A DNA stretch of 64,000 nt from Hahella ganghwensis DSM 17046 (GCF_000376785.1 NZ_AQXX01000126.1:47155-111154); one strand, 5' to 3'. Counted from the first letter of the stretch, positions 19,350 through 30,078 are shown. Program-made: numbers and translations. The notes: a model not told the origin generated them from the sequence alone.

Positions 19350-20603
19350 ATGCACTGGTTACGCACAAGCCTGGCACTGACGTGCCTGATGATCTGTGGC
19401 GAGATACTTGCCGCCTCCCCTGTAAAAATTGGCCTCAACTACCCCCAAACAGGGCGGTACCAAGAACAAGGCCTTGCCCAAAGGCGGGCGGCCTTTATGG
19501 CTGTCGATGAAATCAATGCCTCTGGCGGCATCCTGGGCCACCCGGTCGAACTGGTCATTAAAAACACCGGCTCCAAACCAGAGAGATCAGAACGCAACGT
19601 GACTGAAATGATCGATCAAGATAACGTTGTCGCCATATTCGGCGGGTCTTCAAGCGCTGTCGCCATCGCTGGGGGAAAGGCAGCCAAAGCGCGGGACAGA
19701 ATCTATTTCGGCACCCTGACCTATTCCAATGCCACCACAGGTACAGAAGGTCACAGCCACATGTTCAGGGAAAGCTACAATGCCTGGATGGGAGCCAAAG
19801 TGCTGTCCAAGTATCTGAAAGCCAATCACGCAGATAAGAAATATTTCTATATTACCGCAGATTATACCTGGGGCTGGAGCACGGAAAAATCTATTCGCAT
19901 ATTCAGCCAGACCCTGAATCAAGAACAACACCCCGGTGTTAAGACTCCCTTTCCAACAGCCTTGCAACGGGACTTTGCCAGTGCACTTGAACAGGCTCAG
20001 CAAAGTCAGGCGGACGTCCTGGTCCTGGTTTTATTCGGTGATGACATGGTCAGAGCACTGGAGATGGCCACCAGCATGGGAATAAAAGACAAAATGGCCG
20101 TGGTGGTGCCCAACCTCACTCTGGGCATGGCCAAGGCGGCTGGCCCAGCCATTATGGAAGGTGTCGTCGGCGCAGCTCCCTGGACCTGGGAAGTGCCATA
20201 TATCTACAACTTTACCCGGGGCAAAGAATTTGTTGAAAAGTTTTCCAGCCTTTACGGGCTTCGCCCATCCTCTTCGGCGGCATCCGCCTACAGTATCCTG
20301 ATGCAATATCGTGACGCGGTGGAACGAATCGGTTCGTTTAAAACATCAGAGGTGATTAAGGCCCTTGAAAATCACCGCTACACCTTATTAAAAGACGAAC
20401 AATACTGGCGCAAACTCGATCACCAGAACATCCAGACGGTTTATGCGGTTCGCTGCCAACCGAGAGAGAAGGTGCTGGCCGACCCCTATCACGATGACTA
20501 CTTTGAGATTATCGACAGCATGACAGGTGACGAAGCTGCCCACACTGCAGACGAATGGCTGGCAAATCGCCGTGCTGCCGGCAAACCTGACACACTTCTC
20601 TAG
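19350..20603 (+). CDS. Periplasmic binding protein, type I fold (urea/amide/branched amino acid type)
   Basis: A signal peptide (MHWLRTSLALTCLMICGEILAA) is followed by a type I periplasmic-binding fold of about 395 residues (KIGLNYPQTGRYQEQG; AVDEINASGGILG; AIFGGSSSAVA; YFYITADYTWG). The family supplies ABC importers or sensors with urea, short amides or amino acids. The start at 19350 is used because GAGGG lies 7 bases before it. An ATG at 19335 lacks a ribosome site. No permease or ATPase gene is adjacent. Downstream is a MalT-like regulator, so a sensory role is possible. Confidence 0.82.
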   Translation: MHWLRTSLALTCLMICGEILAASPVKIGLNYPQTGRYQEQGLAQRRAAFMAVDEINASGGILGHPVELVIKNTGSKPERSERNVTEMIDQDNVVAIFGGSSSAVAIAGGKAAKARDRIYFGTLTYSNATTGTEGHSHMFRESYNAWMGAKVLSKYLKANHADKKYFYITADYTWGWSTEKSIRIFSQTLNQEQHPGVKTPFPTALQRDFASALEQAQQSQADVLVLVLFGDDMVRALEMATSMGIKDKMAVVVPNLTLGMAKAAGPAIMEGVVGAAPWTWEVPYIYNFTRGKEFVEKFSSLYGLRPSSSAASAYSILMQYRDAVERIGSFKTSEVIKALENHRYTLLKDEQYWRKLDHQNIQTVYAVRCQPREKVLADPYHDDYFEIIDSMTGDEAAHTADEWLANRRAAGKPDTLL

Positions 20604-20627
20604 AGCCTTTTGACGCTTCAATTAAAT

Positions 20628-20652
20628 CAGGTGCCTGACTGACAGGCACCTG
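20628..20652 (+). terminator. Perfect 10-bp inverted repeat after the binding-protein gene
   Basis: CAGGTGCCTG and CAGGCACCTG flank a 5-base loop, 25 bases after the stop at 20603. The stem is GC-rich and perfect, but no T-run follows, so it may be a Rho-assisted or processing hairpin rather than a classical terminator. Confidence 0.5.
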
Positions 20653-20655
20653 CTA

Positions 20656-20709
20656 TCTAGCAATCACCTAACATCTAGTAATCACCTACCCTCTAGCGAT
20701 TGCCCCGTC
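20656..20709 (+). repeat. Three degenerate 18-bp direct repeats
   Basis: TCTAG recurs at 20656, 20674 and 20692, exactly 18 bases apart. The first two units share TCTAGYAATCACCTA and the third is diverged (TCTAGCGATTGCCCC). They follow the hairpin and lie about 300 bp upstream of the LuxR-type gene. The rest of the gap to 21005 shows no clear signal. Confidence 0.6.
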
Positions 20710-21005
20710 CAAAATATAACTACTCCCCGAGATCTCCACCTACGCCATAGGACTACTCCCCCTTCCTGGAGGATTTAACTTCACAAACCGTTATTTATTC
20801 TCCAACAGACCCAAGAAATCTCGGAAAACACTGGCGAAACCGCCAACCCAAGGAAAAAGATGGCGAAAAGCGTAGCTTATTGTGAATAGTTGAGCATTTT
20901 GAGCCAACTCTTGACACGCAAAGGCAACGCAGGTCGTTTTCAGAAGTTTCCTAAATATAAAAATAACAATCGGCAAAGAGTCACAAAGGCTCTTTTGGAC
21001 TCGCT

Positions 21006-23762
21006 ATGAACACCAATCACCTGCCAGAGGCCAGACCTTTAATTCCAGGCAAAATCATTCAGCCTCATGTAGATACCACCGCGCTGAACCGCCCTCGGCT
21101 TGACGCACTGCTCAATGAGGCAACCAACAAACCACTTTGCATTATCCGGGCTCCAGCAGGTTTCGGAAAGACCACACTGGTTGCTCATTGGAGCTCGCAT
21201 CAGCCGGTCAGAACCGCCTGGTTCCAGATTGATGAACTGGACAACGAGCCATCAGGTTTTGGACGCTACTTCCTGGCGTCTCTGCAACAACAACTTCCTG
21301 AACTTGAACAACCTTTGCAGCACATGCATGAAGCGCTTCACCTTTACGACCTGATCTGGCTGGTTGGCAAACTATGCAATGAACTCAGCACGCTGGACCA
21401 GAGGGTGATCCTGGTGCTGGATGACTACCATCATATACGCAATGAAAAGATTCATCAGGCACTACGCTTTTTCATCCAGCACCAACCGGCACAACTGCAT
21501 TTATACATATTAACCCGCGGCGAACCACCTCTGGGACTCGCCAACTGGCGAGTCAGGGGCGTACTGCAGGAAATCGGAACTGAAGATTTGGGTTTTACAC
21601 TGGAAGAAGCCCAGCAATTTCTACAGAACAGTGCTAATCGCCAGTTATCTGATCATTCTTCGTCCACAACCAACAAATCACCACTGACCATCGATCAACA
21701 ATCACTGGAACAAGTATTGCAACGACTGAACGGCTGGGCTGCCGGATTGCAAATCATTGCACTATCAGCACCTACTCAGGACTCCATCAGCCACTTCCTC
21801 CAACACTTCAACGGGACGCACGCCCACGTACTGGACTTTCTGGCAGAAGAAATATTATTCAGACAGCCCCGACTACAGCAGGACTTTCTTCTCAAGACCA
21901 GCATCCTCGAACGTTTTAATCCAGAGATCGCCACAGCCGTTACCGGTGTGGAAGACAGCTTCAGCCAGATTCAAGAGCTGGAAAAAAGAGGCCTGTTCCT
22001 AGTACCCCTGGATGAATATCGTCGTTGGTATCGCTACCACCCATTCTTTGCGGAATTTCTCCGACATCAACTGGGGGTGACTTTACCCGCAGAGCAAATC
22101 CGATCACTCCACCAGAAGGCCCATGACTGGTGGCGAGACCAACATCAGGTAGGTGAGGCATTGGGACATGCACTCGCCATCACCAACACAGACTTAATCA
22201 TCGAAACGCTTACCCTGCAGGGATGGAGCTTATTTGAGCATGGCCATATCACTTTGATCGAACGCTGCCTCAGGGCACTCCCGGCAGAAGACATCGGCCA
22301 GAACCATCAACTGACGCTGCTCAGAGCCTGGGTTTGCCTCACCCAGGCTGATGCCGAATCATTACATTCGGTGCTACAACAGGCGGAACAACAACTGCCT
22401 GATCAAGTGGAGGAGTGGCACTGGCGAAAAGTCAGCGCTGAAATTCATGCCCTGAAGGCCCAACTGAGTGCAATTGTGGAAGACACTCAAGCAGCCGAAG
22501 TTCATGCACTAAAAGCTCTGAATACGGCGCCGAAATCAGCCCACAATGTTCATGCAGCCGCTTTGGCCGTCATGGGGGAGGTTAATGTCTGCAAGGGCAA
22601 CCTGGAGACAGCCCTGAACCACTTTATTCGTGCTGAATCAGAAGCCAGAGAAGCGCAATCAATTCAGTCACTGCTCTGGACTATGGGGCAGCAGGCAGAC
22701 ATCTTGATTCAGCGGGGTGATTTATCAGAAGCTTATCAGAAGCAGGCTGATACCTTTCAGGTAGCACGCGCCCACCAATTGACTCAAATTCCCGTCATGG
22801 AGTTTGCACACCGGCGTCGCGCCGAACTGCTGCTGGAGTGGCTCCAGTTCCATGAGGCCCGCCAACATTGCGATACCGGCCTGCAAATCATTGAACATCT
22901 GGATGAGCATTGCCGAGTCCCGATCAACGCCCTCCTCGCCCAGATTGCCATGCACCAGGAAAATATCGAGAAGGCAAGCGATCTGATTTCTCAAAACAAT
23001 GACCTCCTGTCGCGTCACTCTTGCCATTCAGACTGGAAAGCGCTGGCTGCTGCAACCCAAATCAGGTTATGGATGCACGCCGGAAATCACAACGCCTTAC
23101 GTCACTGGCTCAGCCAACAGCCAAGAATCGAAGATGCGCCCAATCATTTTCGGCAGACAGAATTGCGCAATACCGCCACTGCTATGCTGGCATGCTCTTA
23201 CTTCGAGGCCGCCGTTGAAATTCTCAATCCCATGATACAGCAAGCGTATAGCCACGGTTTGAGACTGTCAGAGATGCGAGGCCATCTTCTGATGGCCTGG
23301 GCCTGTAGAGCCTCAGGGGACCAGAATTCAGCGCGCGCTTCAGTTGTCAAAGCCCTGGTGTTGGCAGAACCCATGCGAGCGATGGCCAGCTTTCTGCAAA
23401 TGCCGGAACCAGTTATAGAGCTCTACCAGAGCACACAAGATGATCTTACACCTCAACAATGCCGCCACATGCAGCGAATCATGGAGGTTTCACGCCGCCA
23501 GCAACGCCCTCTCCGCAAGCAGGATGATATTCCGGAACAAGCAAAAGCCCTGGCACTTACGCCGAAAGAATGGGAAGTACTGAGGATGATCGGGGAAGGT
23601 AAAAGTAACGAGGGGATTGCCGAGTCACTGTTTGTGGCTCCCAGCACGATCAGAAGCCATATCAAACATGTTTATCAAAAACTGGGTATCAGCAATCGAC
23701 AGGAAGCTCAACGAATTTCACGCGAGCTCAGCCACGGAAGACTGCCTGGGTTAACGTCTTAG
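21006..23762 (+). CDS. MalT-type LuxR-family transcriptional activator
   Basis: A 918-residue regulator of the STAND/MalT class. An N-terminal NTPase has Walker A RAPAGFGKTTL (48-58) and an acidic VILVLDDYHH segment. A winged-helix region and a long helical TPR-like region (about 390-800) follow. A LuxR-type helix-turn-helix closes the protein (LTPKEWEVLRMIGEGKSNEGIAES, about 855-915; written here in part as LTPKEWEVLRMIGEG). Such proteins bind an inducer and ATP, oligomerise and activate catabolic promoters. The target is unknown. The orphan binding-protein gene upstream and the broken one downstream are candidates. It overlaps the convergent pseudogene by 12 bp. Confidence 0.9.
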   Translation: MNTNHLPEARPLIPGKIIQPHVDTTALNRPRLDALLNEATNKPLCIIRAPAGFGKTTLVAHWSSHQPVRTAWFQIDELDNEPSGFGRYFLASLQQQLPELEQPLQHMHEALHLYDLIWLVGKLCNELSTLDQRVILVLDDYHHIRNEKIHQALRFFIQHQPAQLHLYILTRGEPPLGLANWRVRGVLQEIGTEDLGFTLEEAQQFLQNSANRQLSDHSSSTTNKSPLTIDQQSLEQVLQRLNGWAAGLQIIALSAPTQDSISHFLQHFNGTHAHVLDFLAEEILFRQPRLQQDFLLKTSILERFNPEIATAVTGVEDSFSQIQELEKRGLFLVPLDEYRRWYRYHPFFAEFLRHQLGVTLPAEQIRSLHQKAHDWWRDQHQVGEALGHALAITNTDLIIETLTLQGWSLFEHGHITLIERCLRALPAEDIGQNHQLTLLRAWVCLTQADAESLHSVLQQAEQQLPDQVEEWHWRKVSAEIHALKAQLSAIVEDTQAAEVHALKALNTAPKSAHNVHAAALAVMGEVNVCKGNLETALNHFIRAESEAREAQSIQSLLWTMGQQADILIQRGDLSEAYQKQADTFQVARAHQLTQIPVMEFAHRRRAELLLEWLQFHEARQHCDTGLQIIEHLDEHCRVPINALLAQIAMHQENIEKASDLISQNNDLLSRHSCHSDWKALAAATQIRLWMHAGNHNALRHWLSQQPRIEDAPNHFRQTELRNTATAMLACSYFEAAVEILNPMIQQAYSHGLRLSEMRGHLLMAWACRASGDQNSARASVVKALVLAEPMRAMASFLQMPEPVIELYQSTQDDLTPQQCRHMQRIMEVSRRQQRPLRKQDDIPEQAKALALTPKEWEVLRMIGEGKSNEGIAESLFVAPSTIRSHIKHVYQKLGISNRQEAQRISRELSHGRLPGLTS

Positions 23763-24521
23763 CCCACTATCAGTAATACTGATCGCCAGTATTCGGGCGA
23801 TCGTGCCGTCAGCCACCATGCCAGCCCGTGCATGGTTGAATCGAGAAAAAGACCCTAGGGGAGTACGCACAGAATTTGCTGATCCGGGCATCGGTGAGCG
23901 GCATAACCTTCAGCTGCGAAGAGTATGGTTCCTGTTGCAGATAATATCTGACCATCAAGTCATTACGAATGATGGCATGAACCCGTTTACGGAATAGCAT
24001 TTCCATTAGCTGATCAGGCGCATTCACATCCACCCGCTGGGCCAATCCTGCTGTCGTCATTGCCGTAAACCCATCGGAATAGCGATAGCCAATCTGAGCT
24101 CCTACGGTCAACCCCCGCAAATCCTCAAACTTATTCAGGGCTCCGGATAATCCTGTCTGACCAGATAAATGTCAGAAGACTGATAGACGGGATCTGACCA
24201 TAGCAATTGATCCGCCTCATCCACCCATAACGGATTCCGTTCGCAATAGGCATGAACCTTTCCATTCAGCAGCCAACGGGCCAGGCGTTTCCGGGGAACT
24301 TCAGCGAATTCAGGCTTCACTCCCAAGCGCCGGGCTATTTCCAGACCAAGCTCATATAACAATCCGCCTATCGCTTTCTTATCCCCATCCTTCATGACCT
24401 TGACCATATAGGGAGGCCCGTAGTGAGAGCCATAAGAAAAACGCAGAGTTGAATCAGCCTGGGCCTGAGGCACCGGAATCAACATAATGAGATAAACCAG
24501 CTTTATAAAATCGCCACCCAC
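23751..24521 (-). pseudogene. Periplasmic binding protein (SBP_bac_3-like) with two compensating frameshifts
   Basis: A signal peptide (GTG at 24521; ends PVPQAQA) and an N-terminal half typical of amino-acid type binding proteins run to a TGA at 24135-24137. The sequence continues in another frame (FEDLRGLTVGAQIGYRYSDG) and then, near 23858, returns to the first frame to give the usual C-terminal helix (AGMVADGTIARIL), stopping at 23751. The breaks lie at GGG (24138-24140, one base short) and GGGG (23858-23861, one base extra). Net length is unchanged. Either a decayed gene or two homopolymer errors. The start is uncertain, and the frame is open up to a TTG at 24626. Confidence 0.75.
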
Positions 24522-24809
24522 ATTAATCAGGCCCACAAAACATCCCGGAATCCAGCTGTGTCTCTCTGGTGCAAACAAACTTTTCTCCTCACGCCCTGAC
24601 TCCTGACTACCAAACTGAAGGCGCAATGGAATCCCCTAATGAACCTGAACAAACTCACCTCCTGCCTCAAGCAGTCAAGTCAGTATAGCCAGAGAGTCTC
24701 AGCTTGTGCATTATGTCCACCTGAACCAAATCTGTGACTGGTTCTCAAATCTGTCCTAATCTTAATCTATGTAATAACAGCCCCTGGATCGTATCAATTG
24801 GAAAGCGGC

Positions 24810-25670
24810 ATGAATTGGCAGTTTCGCTTGGCAGCAGGCATATCGATACTTCTATTGACAGCGACCTGCTGGTCAGCCACCACTGTAGTCCGGTATCCCA
24901 GACCCGAAACAGAAATGGATAAACGCACGGACTACCCTCTGAAGTTGCTCGAACTCGCACTTGAAACCAGTGGTGTGGATTATCGACTGGAACCCACCTA
25001 TCAGGTCATGACTCAGGGCCGCGCATTACAACAGCTTCAAAAAGGCGCGCATGTTGATGTGGTGTGGAGCATGACATCCAACGAGCGAGAGAAAGACCTT
25101 CTCCCCATTCGCATTCCCATATACAAAGGTCTGATCGGTTGGCGAATATTTTTGATTCACCGAGACAACCAACTCCTCTTCAATCGTCCGATGAAGCTGA
25201 CTGAACTCCAGAAACACCCTGTGGTTCAGGGCCATGACTGGCCGGACAGCACCATTTTGAGAGATAACGGCTTCAAGGTCTTCGGAACCCCCAACTATAA
25301 GTCTACATTTGACATGCTGGCCTACAAGAGAGTTGACTTGTTCCCACGCTCAATTGTAGAGATATGGGCCGAAGAGCAGGATCACGCCGGCAATGGGTTG
25401 ATGGTGGAGAAGACCAAGTTGCTGCGATACCCGACAGCCTTTTATTACTTTGTTTCACCGGGCAACCAGACTCTGGCGACCATTATTCAAAATGGCCTGG
25501 AGGAAGCACTTTCCGCGGGAACCTTCGACACCCTGTTTCAGCAATATCATGCGGAGCGAATTGCCCAGGCAAAACTACAGCAACGGCAGGTATATCAATT
25601 GAAAAACACCATTCTTCCAATTGCAACACCGCTCAATCGTGAAGAACTATGGTTTGACATTCCCAGGTAA
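24810..25670 (+). CDS. Periplasmic solute-binding protein, SBP_bac_3-like
   Basis: About 286 residues with a signal peptide (MNWQFRLAAGISILLL, cleaved near CWSA/TT) and a binding-protein type II fold with the recurring pattern of this subfamily (HVDVVWSMTSNERE; LLPIRIPIYKGL; FDMLAYKRVDLFPRS). Ligand unknown. ATG 24810 is chosen over the TTG at 24798, since GGAAAG precedes it by 5 bases. No ABC permease is nearby, and proteins of this kind occur in many environmental bacteria as orphan genes. It is divergent from the broken binding-protein gene. Confidence 0.78.
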   Translation: MNWQFRLAAGISILLLTATCWSATTVVRYPRPETEMDKRTDYPLKLLELALETSGVDYRLEPTYQVMTQGRALQQLQKGAHVDVVWSMTSNEREKDLLPIRIPIYKGLIGWRIFLIHRDNQLLFNRPMKLTELQKHPVVQGHDWPDSTILRDNGFKVFGTPNYKSTFDMLAYKRVDLFPRSIVEIWAEEQDHAGNGLMVEKTKLLRYPTAFYYFVSPGNQTLATIIQNGLEEALSAGTFDTLFQQYHAERIAQAKLQQRQVYQLKNTILPIATPLNREELWFDIPR

Positions 25671-25735
25671 CAAAGCTTTGGCAGGCCAGGATAGCCACTC
25701 AGGCTTTTAGCCTGATAATTGTGCCGACAATCAGA

Positions 25736-26239
25736 TCAGGGATAGAGCTGCACAATCCCACTCTCGCCGGATAAATCCCCCACAATCCATATTTGTTCGA
25801 AGGGATGCTCCGGAGGCACCTGAATATGATGCTGGAGAGTCTGTATTTCCTCTGCGGTCCAGGCAGGATGCGCATTTCGAATGACCAGCCAGACCCGCTT
25901 CGACTTATAATTCTTTTTGCCTTTGTTGGATAGAATCCTGTTCAAGGCTTCAATCAACCGCTCATGAGGATCCGATGCTTTTAGCAAATGCAATTCCTCG
26001 CTGGTGTGCGGGTCAAGTGGTCGCCCAAGGATTTGCATGGCTTCCTCTTCGGAGCCATACAGATGAGCAATTTCCAGATCCAGTCTCTCCCCATCGATAA
26101 AACAGGAAACATCTGGTTTTTTCGGCCGGTTATGCCAGATGTGGCGGACGGGAATGCCTGTATTCTTCTCGTACCTACGCATGAAGAGCCTGGCCGCTTC
26201 ATGCTCAAGATTGATCTTCTCTTCCTCTGAAGGCGTCAT
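25736..26239 (-). CDS. Hypothetical protein, possible nuclease-like fold
   Basis: A 167-residue soluble protein. I do not recognise the family. The segment KKPDVSCFIDGERLDLEIA has a PD...D/E-x-E spacing seen in PD-(D/E)XK nuclease folds, preceded by an acidic helix (EEEKINLEHEAARLFMRRYEK). Later come a lysine-rich SNKGKKNYKSKRVWLVIR and a C-terminal EQIWIVGDLSGESGIVQLYP. The nuclease idea is speculative. It lies on the strand of the following hybrid-kinase gene and 57 bp upstream of it, with no other functional context. Confidence 0.6.
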   Translation of the reverse strand: MTPSEEEKINLEHEAARLFMRRYEKNTGIPVRHIWHNRPKKPDVSCFIDGERLDLEIAHLYGSEEEAMQILGRPLDPHTSEELHLLKASDPHERLIEALNRILSNKGKKNYKSKRVWLVIRNAHPAWTAEEIQTLQHHIQVPPEHPFEQIWIVGDLSGESGIVQLYP

Positions 26240-26296
26240 GATGGATTCAATAGTCAGCTAAATCAGAACTAAGGGCTTGTCTGATAAAAAAAAGAC

Positions 26297-28927
26297 CTAA
26301 TGGTTTACTTTATCCTGCAGATTTTCCAGCCAAATTTTCAGAAAGTCTTCTACTTCACGAAAACAACTTCTTTGGCGATCCAATTCGTTGTTCACAAGAT
26401 CCCATTCCGCCTCGTGCCCCATCTCTTCAATCCTCTCACAGATCATACTGAATTCTCCGGCACCTACCGCCCTGGAAGAGGATTTCATTTTGTGAGACCA
26501 AAACATGATGGTCTCAATGTCTTTATCTTTTCTGGCCTGATCCAGCGTTTCCATTCCCAGCCGGAGATCATCAAGATACTGCGTGAGAATGTCATAATGA
26601 ATATCAAAATCATCGCCAATCTGCTCAGTCAGAATACTCAGGTCTACAATCTTTGTAGTATCAGACCCCGAAATTTCAGGGTTATGATTTTCCGAGCCAG
26701 TTTCTCCAGAGCTATGTTTTCCAGAGCCGTGCTCTCCTAAACTCTGTTTTCCAGAGCGATGCTTTGCAGAGCTATGAATTTCAGTGCTATTAGCTGATGC
26801 TTTGTTGTTCACGGTCTTGTCTTTGAGGGGCTTTAGCCAAGCAACCACTTTATCCCTCAGTTGAGCAATTTCAACCGGTTTCGGCAAATAATCATCCATC
26901 CCGGCTTTCAGACACCGTTCAGCCTCGCCACGAAGTGCATTTGCCGTGATCGCTACAATAGGGACATGCTGATTCAACTGCTGTTCCCTTCGTCGAATAG
27001 CCTTGGTCAGCTGCCAGCCATCCATTTGGGGCATATGGCAGTCGGTCAGAATCAAATCCACATGACGCTCCTGCCAAACCGTCAATGCCTGGCTGCCGTT
27101 ATCCACCATGATACAGTTCAAACCAAGGCGCTGCAGTTGTTGACGTATAACCTCCTGATTGGTCGCATTGTCTTCCGCCACCAATATACAGTAGTCACAA
27201 TAGCTCTCGGGTAGTGAAATCAGTTCAAAGCTTTTTCTGGTGTTGGCTACGGATGTGGGAATCGGTGGACTGCACAGGCCGGCTGCCGCACCCACGGTCT
27301 GCACGAACTCCTCTCGGCGTATAGGCTGGTTAGGCGATTTCAAGGTACATGATGGCACTACCTTCATATGCAACTGATAGGGAGCCAGCGCAACAACGGA
27401 TATTTCCCTGCCTCTGACGAGCGGCTGCAGACTTTCAATGAAGTCCAGATCTTTGCGATTCTCAAGATCCAGAACCGCAATGGGCAATTCCTCCCCTCTT
27501 ACCGCCCGTTGACTGATATCCTTGAAGAACTCCTCACGTTGCTGATATCGGCTGACCCTCGCACCATACTCAGCAAGATAATCCTGAACAATATTGCCGC
27601 TGTGCTCATCACGCAAAAACATAAAGGCTTCGAGCCCCTCCAGCAAACGCAGAGGCTTCACGCTCTCTCCCAAAGGCAAATCCAGTCTCAGATTAAATGT
27701 AGTCCCAACATCTTTTTCGCTGCTGACACTGATATCCCCGCCCAGAAGTTTCGATAGTCGCTTGCAGATCGACAAACCCAACCCCGTCCCTCCGAATCGC
27801 CTTGTTGTAGAACTTTCGCCCTGAACGAACGGCGTAAACAACCGATCCATCACTTCATCTTCCATACCGATACCGTTGTCCATCACCTGAAACAGTATCC
27901 TGCAATGATCGCTGTTCAGTTTCATCAGTTTTGCCGACATCAGGACAAACCCTTCACCGGAATTCTGCGTTTGAGTGAATTTTATGGCATTGGAACACAG
28001 GTTAAACAGAATCTGACGAATACGAACTTCGTCCCCAATCAGCGTGTCGGGAATTCTCGGGTCCACATAACAGTGCAGTTTCAGATTATTCTGGTAAGCA
28101 CCTAGCGCAAGTGTCTGGGCTACCCCTTCTACCAACTCCAGAATGGACATGGGGTTATTCTCAATTTCCAGGTGCTCAGCTTCAATTTTGGAAAAGTCGA
28201 GGATATCGTTAAGAATATTCAGTAGGGAAAACGCCGAATCCCGAACAGTTTCAACCATTCGCGTTTGCTCGGTGCTGAGATCACTGTGACTCACCAGCTC
28301 CAGCAGGCCGATAATGCCGTTCATCGGTGTACGGATTTCATGGCTCATCATGGCTAGAAACATGCTTTTGGATGCATTGGCCTGCTCTGCCGCTTCCTTG
28401 GCCTTCACCAGACTATGGTTGGCCGCTGCCAACTCTGCGGTTCGCTCCTGTACTCTAACTTCCAGAGCCTGATTCAGGTCCAGTATCTGTTTCTGGGCTT
28501 CTATCAGGGCTGTCACTTTGCCCTGAAGCTTATCCGCGACCCGTTTATAGTCTGTTTCACGAACCGCCAGTTCACGACTGGCCCGCTCCAGTTGCCTGTT
28601 GAGCACAGAGTTTTCATCGTTCAACTGGACACTTTCCGTCAGAATATCCACCAACGGAGATAACAGATAGCTGAGGTGGTCATGCCAACTTTCCGGCACT
28701 ACCATTTGCCAGGCCAGAGGGCCGATCCGCTGAATATCGAGGATCATCCCCGGCACCAGGATGATGCCATGAATTCTGTATTTGCGATGATCGACGATGG
28801 CGTATATTTCGTCCGGCTGGTCGGTGTAAACAACAACAGGTCCTACGATGAGGTCCCGCTTGCCCGGAATACCTGACTCAAAATTTCTGGGGGCAGGCTG
28901 AATAGTACTGATAAAACGAGATTTCAT
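26297..28927 (-). CDS. Hybrid sensor histidine kinase with receiver and HPt domains
   Basis: An 876-residue soluble kinase. The N-terminal 110 residues are an unrecognised domain, followed by a coiled coil (about 115-185), HisKA with His196 ([10 protein letters not shown]), an HATPase domain (N box [25 protein letters not shown]), a degenerate receiver-like segment (about 430-540), a receiver with Asp629 ([10 protein letters not shown]), a repetitive linker and an HPt domain with His812 ([14 protein letters not shown]). It can run a full phosphorelay. It has no membrane span, and its ATG overlaps the stop of the FIST-domain gene (ATGA), so the FIST protein is the probable sensor. Confidence 0.93.
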   Translation of the reverse strand: MKSRFISTIQPAPRNFESGIPGKRDLIVGPVVVYTDQPDEIYAIVDHRKYRIHGIILVPGMILDIQRIGPLAWQMVVPESWHDHLSYLLSPLVDILTESVQLNDENSVLNRQLERASRELAVRETDYKRVADKLQGKVTALIEAQKQILDLNQALEVRVQERTAELAAANHSLVKAKEAAEQANASKSMFLAMMSHEIRTPMNGIIGLLELVSHSDLSTEQTRMVETVRDSAFSLLNILNDILDFSKIEAEHLEIENNPMSILELVEGVAQTLALGAYQNNLKLHCYVDPRIPDTLIGDEVRIRQILFNLCSNAIKFTQTQNSGEGFVLMSAKLMKLNSDHCRILFQVMDNGIGMEDEVMDRLFTPFVQGESSTTRRFGGTGLGLSICKRLSKLLGGDISVSSEKDVGTTFNLRLDLPLGESVKPLRLLEGLEAFMFLRDEHSGNIVQDYLAEYGARVSRYQQREEFFKDISQRAVRGEELPIAVLDLENRKDLDFIESLQPLVRGREISVVALAPYQLHMKVVPSCTLKSPNQPIRREEFVQTVGAAAGLCSPPIPTSVANTRKSFELISLPESYCDYCILVAEDNATNQEVIRQQLQRLGLNCIMVDNGSQALTVWQERHVDLILTDCHMPQMDGWQLTKAIRRREQQLNQHVPIVAITANALRGEAERCLKAGMDDYLPKPVEIAQLRDKVVAWLKPLKDKTVNNKASANSTEIHSSAKHRSGKQSLGEHGSGKHSSGETGSENHNPEISGSDTTKIVDLSILTEQIGDDFDIHYDILTQYLDDLRLGMETLDQARKDKDIETIMFWSHKMKSSSRAVGAGEFSMICERIEEMGHEAEWDLVNNELDRQRSCFREVEDFLKIWLENLQDKVNH
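26672..26791 (+). repeat. 15-bp minisatellite, eight units, inside the hybrid kinase gene
   Basis: Eight imperfect 15-base units run without gaps. The best conserved are TTTTCCAGAGCCGTG, TTTTCCAGAGCGATG and TTCTCCAGAGCTATG. On the coding strand they give pentapeptides of the type [15 protein letters not shown] and GSENH, forming a flexible linker between the receiver and HPt domains. Because the unit is a multiple of three, copy-number changes would alter linker length without breaking the frame. Confidence 0.8.
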
Positions 28928-30078
28928 TCGCCGATAAGTAACGTAATACAGGTCATGTTATGAAAGAGATTCCGCGTATACTGGCCTTCCAGCTTTATTG
29001 GCCCAATCTCACCGAATGAAGGAAATCCGGCAATAGGCAATGCACTACCAAATTCGCTCGTCAGCGCATTGAGTTCATGTTCTATTTCCTTTCCTAACAA
29101 CCATTTACGCCCCACACAACTGACCACAAGCCCTCCGACAGGCTTGAATCCCTGTGCTTTCTGCTCCCGGTAGCGTTCATAGACCTCCCGGATAATCATA
29201 TCCGGCTCCGCCAGACAAACTTGCACCGTTTTTCCCTTTTCAATACCTCCAAACAACCCCAAAGAGGTCTCCGAGGAGGAAAAATCTGGAACAATTGATC
29301 TTAACCGGCGTATTCCTGATTGCTCGGGGTCGATGATTGTCAAAGAGGTAATGCCACGGTCTGTCTGCAACACCGGCTTACCGGTTTCTCTCTCAATAAA
29401 CTCAGTGGCATGAATGCCGTCGACACGGATTATGTTGGTCCCCTGTGCATCATCTACACGACCTGGCTTACCGATCGGTGTCAAAGTATTGCTGACAGAA
29501 ATATCGAAATTCAGAGGCCCGAAGGCTGCAACCGCCACGACTGCATCCTGCAGAACTTCGCCATTGCAGTAAAGGATGCAACTGGTCATTTTATTATCAT
29601 CCGCCGCCATTCCACCGATGATGGGAAACCGGCTTTCCCTCTCAATGGCCTCCCCTACCAGGCTGGCATCAGCACGAAAATCAGAGGTCATAAACACCAG
29701 CGTGGGCAGCGCCCCACTCTCCACCTCAACCAGTCGATCCAACAGATTCGTTGTCACCTGACCCGGGCTTTCCCTTAGTCCGGGTTCACTATCGATATAC
29801 CATCGAACCTTTCCTTCGGAATTCAACCCCAGGGCAGCCGCCCCCACTTCCTCTACACCGTGACTTTCATAATAGCCATCACCAGTGGTACCGATAATGA
29901 TCAGTTTGTCATTGCTCAGAGTGTCCCGCAGGGCTTCAACCAACTCTTCCGGCTGATCATAGTGAACGCTGGTAAACAGGAAGATCACTTCAGGATCCAG
30001 ATCAACCATTGCGTCTGCCAGCTCTACTCCCGCACGGTAAGCATCCAGGGCGTTAGTTGATGTCGAGACAGCTCTCAT
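28924..30078 (-). CDS. FIST-domain sensor protein
   Basis: About 384 residues with FIST N and FIST C domains ([68 protein letters not shown]). FIST proteins are cytoplasmic sensors thought to bind small ligands such as amino acids. The downstream hybrid kinase is translationally coupled (4-bp overlap), so the two probably form a sensor-kinase pair. Start: ATG 30078 is used. A GTG at 30087 is also possible, and neither has a strong ribosome site. Confidence 0.87.
   Translation of the reverse strand: MRAVSTSTNALDAYRAGVELADAMVDLDPEVIFLFTSVHYDQPEELVEALRDTLSNDKLIIIGTTGDGYYESHGVEEVGAAALGLNSEGKVRWYIDSEPGLRESPGQVTTNLLDRLVEVESGALPTLVFMTSDFRADASLVGEAIERESRFPIIGGMAADDNKMTSCILYCNGEVLQDAVVAVAAFGPLNFDISVSNTLTPIGKPGRVDDAQGTNIIRVDGIHATEFIERETGKPVLQTDRGITSLTIIDPEQSGIRRLRSIVPDFSSSETSLGLFGGIEKGKTVQVCLAEPDMIIREVYERYREQKAQGFKPVGGLVVSCVGRKWLLGKEIEHELNALTSEFGSALPIAGFPSFGEIGPIKLEGQYTRNLFHNMTCITLLIGE

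Noticed and set aside
26672..26791. Short regular repeats as a CRISPR array
   Set aside because: Units of 15 bases without spacers, in frame within a kinase gene: a minisatellite.
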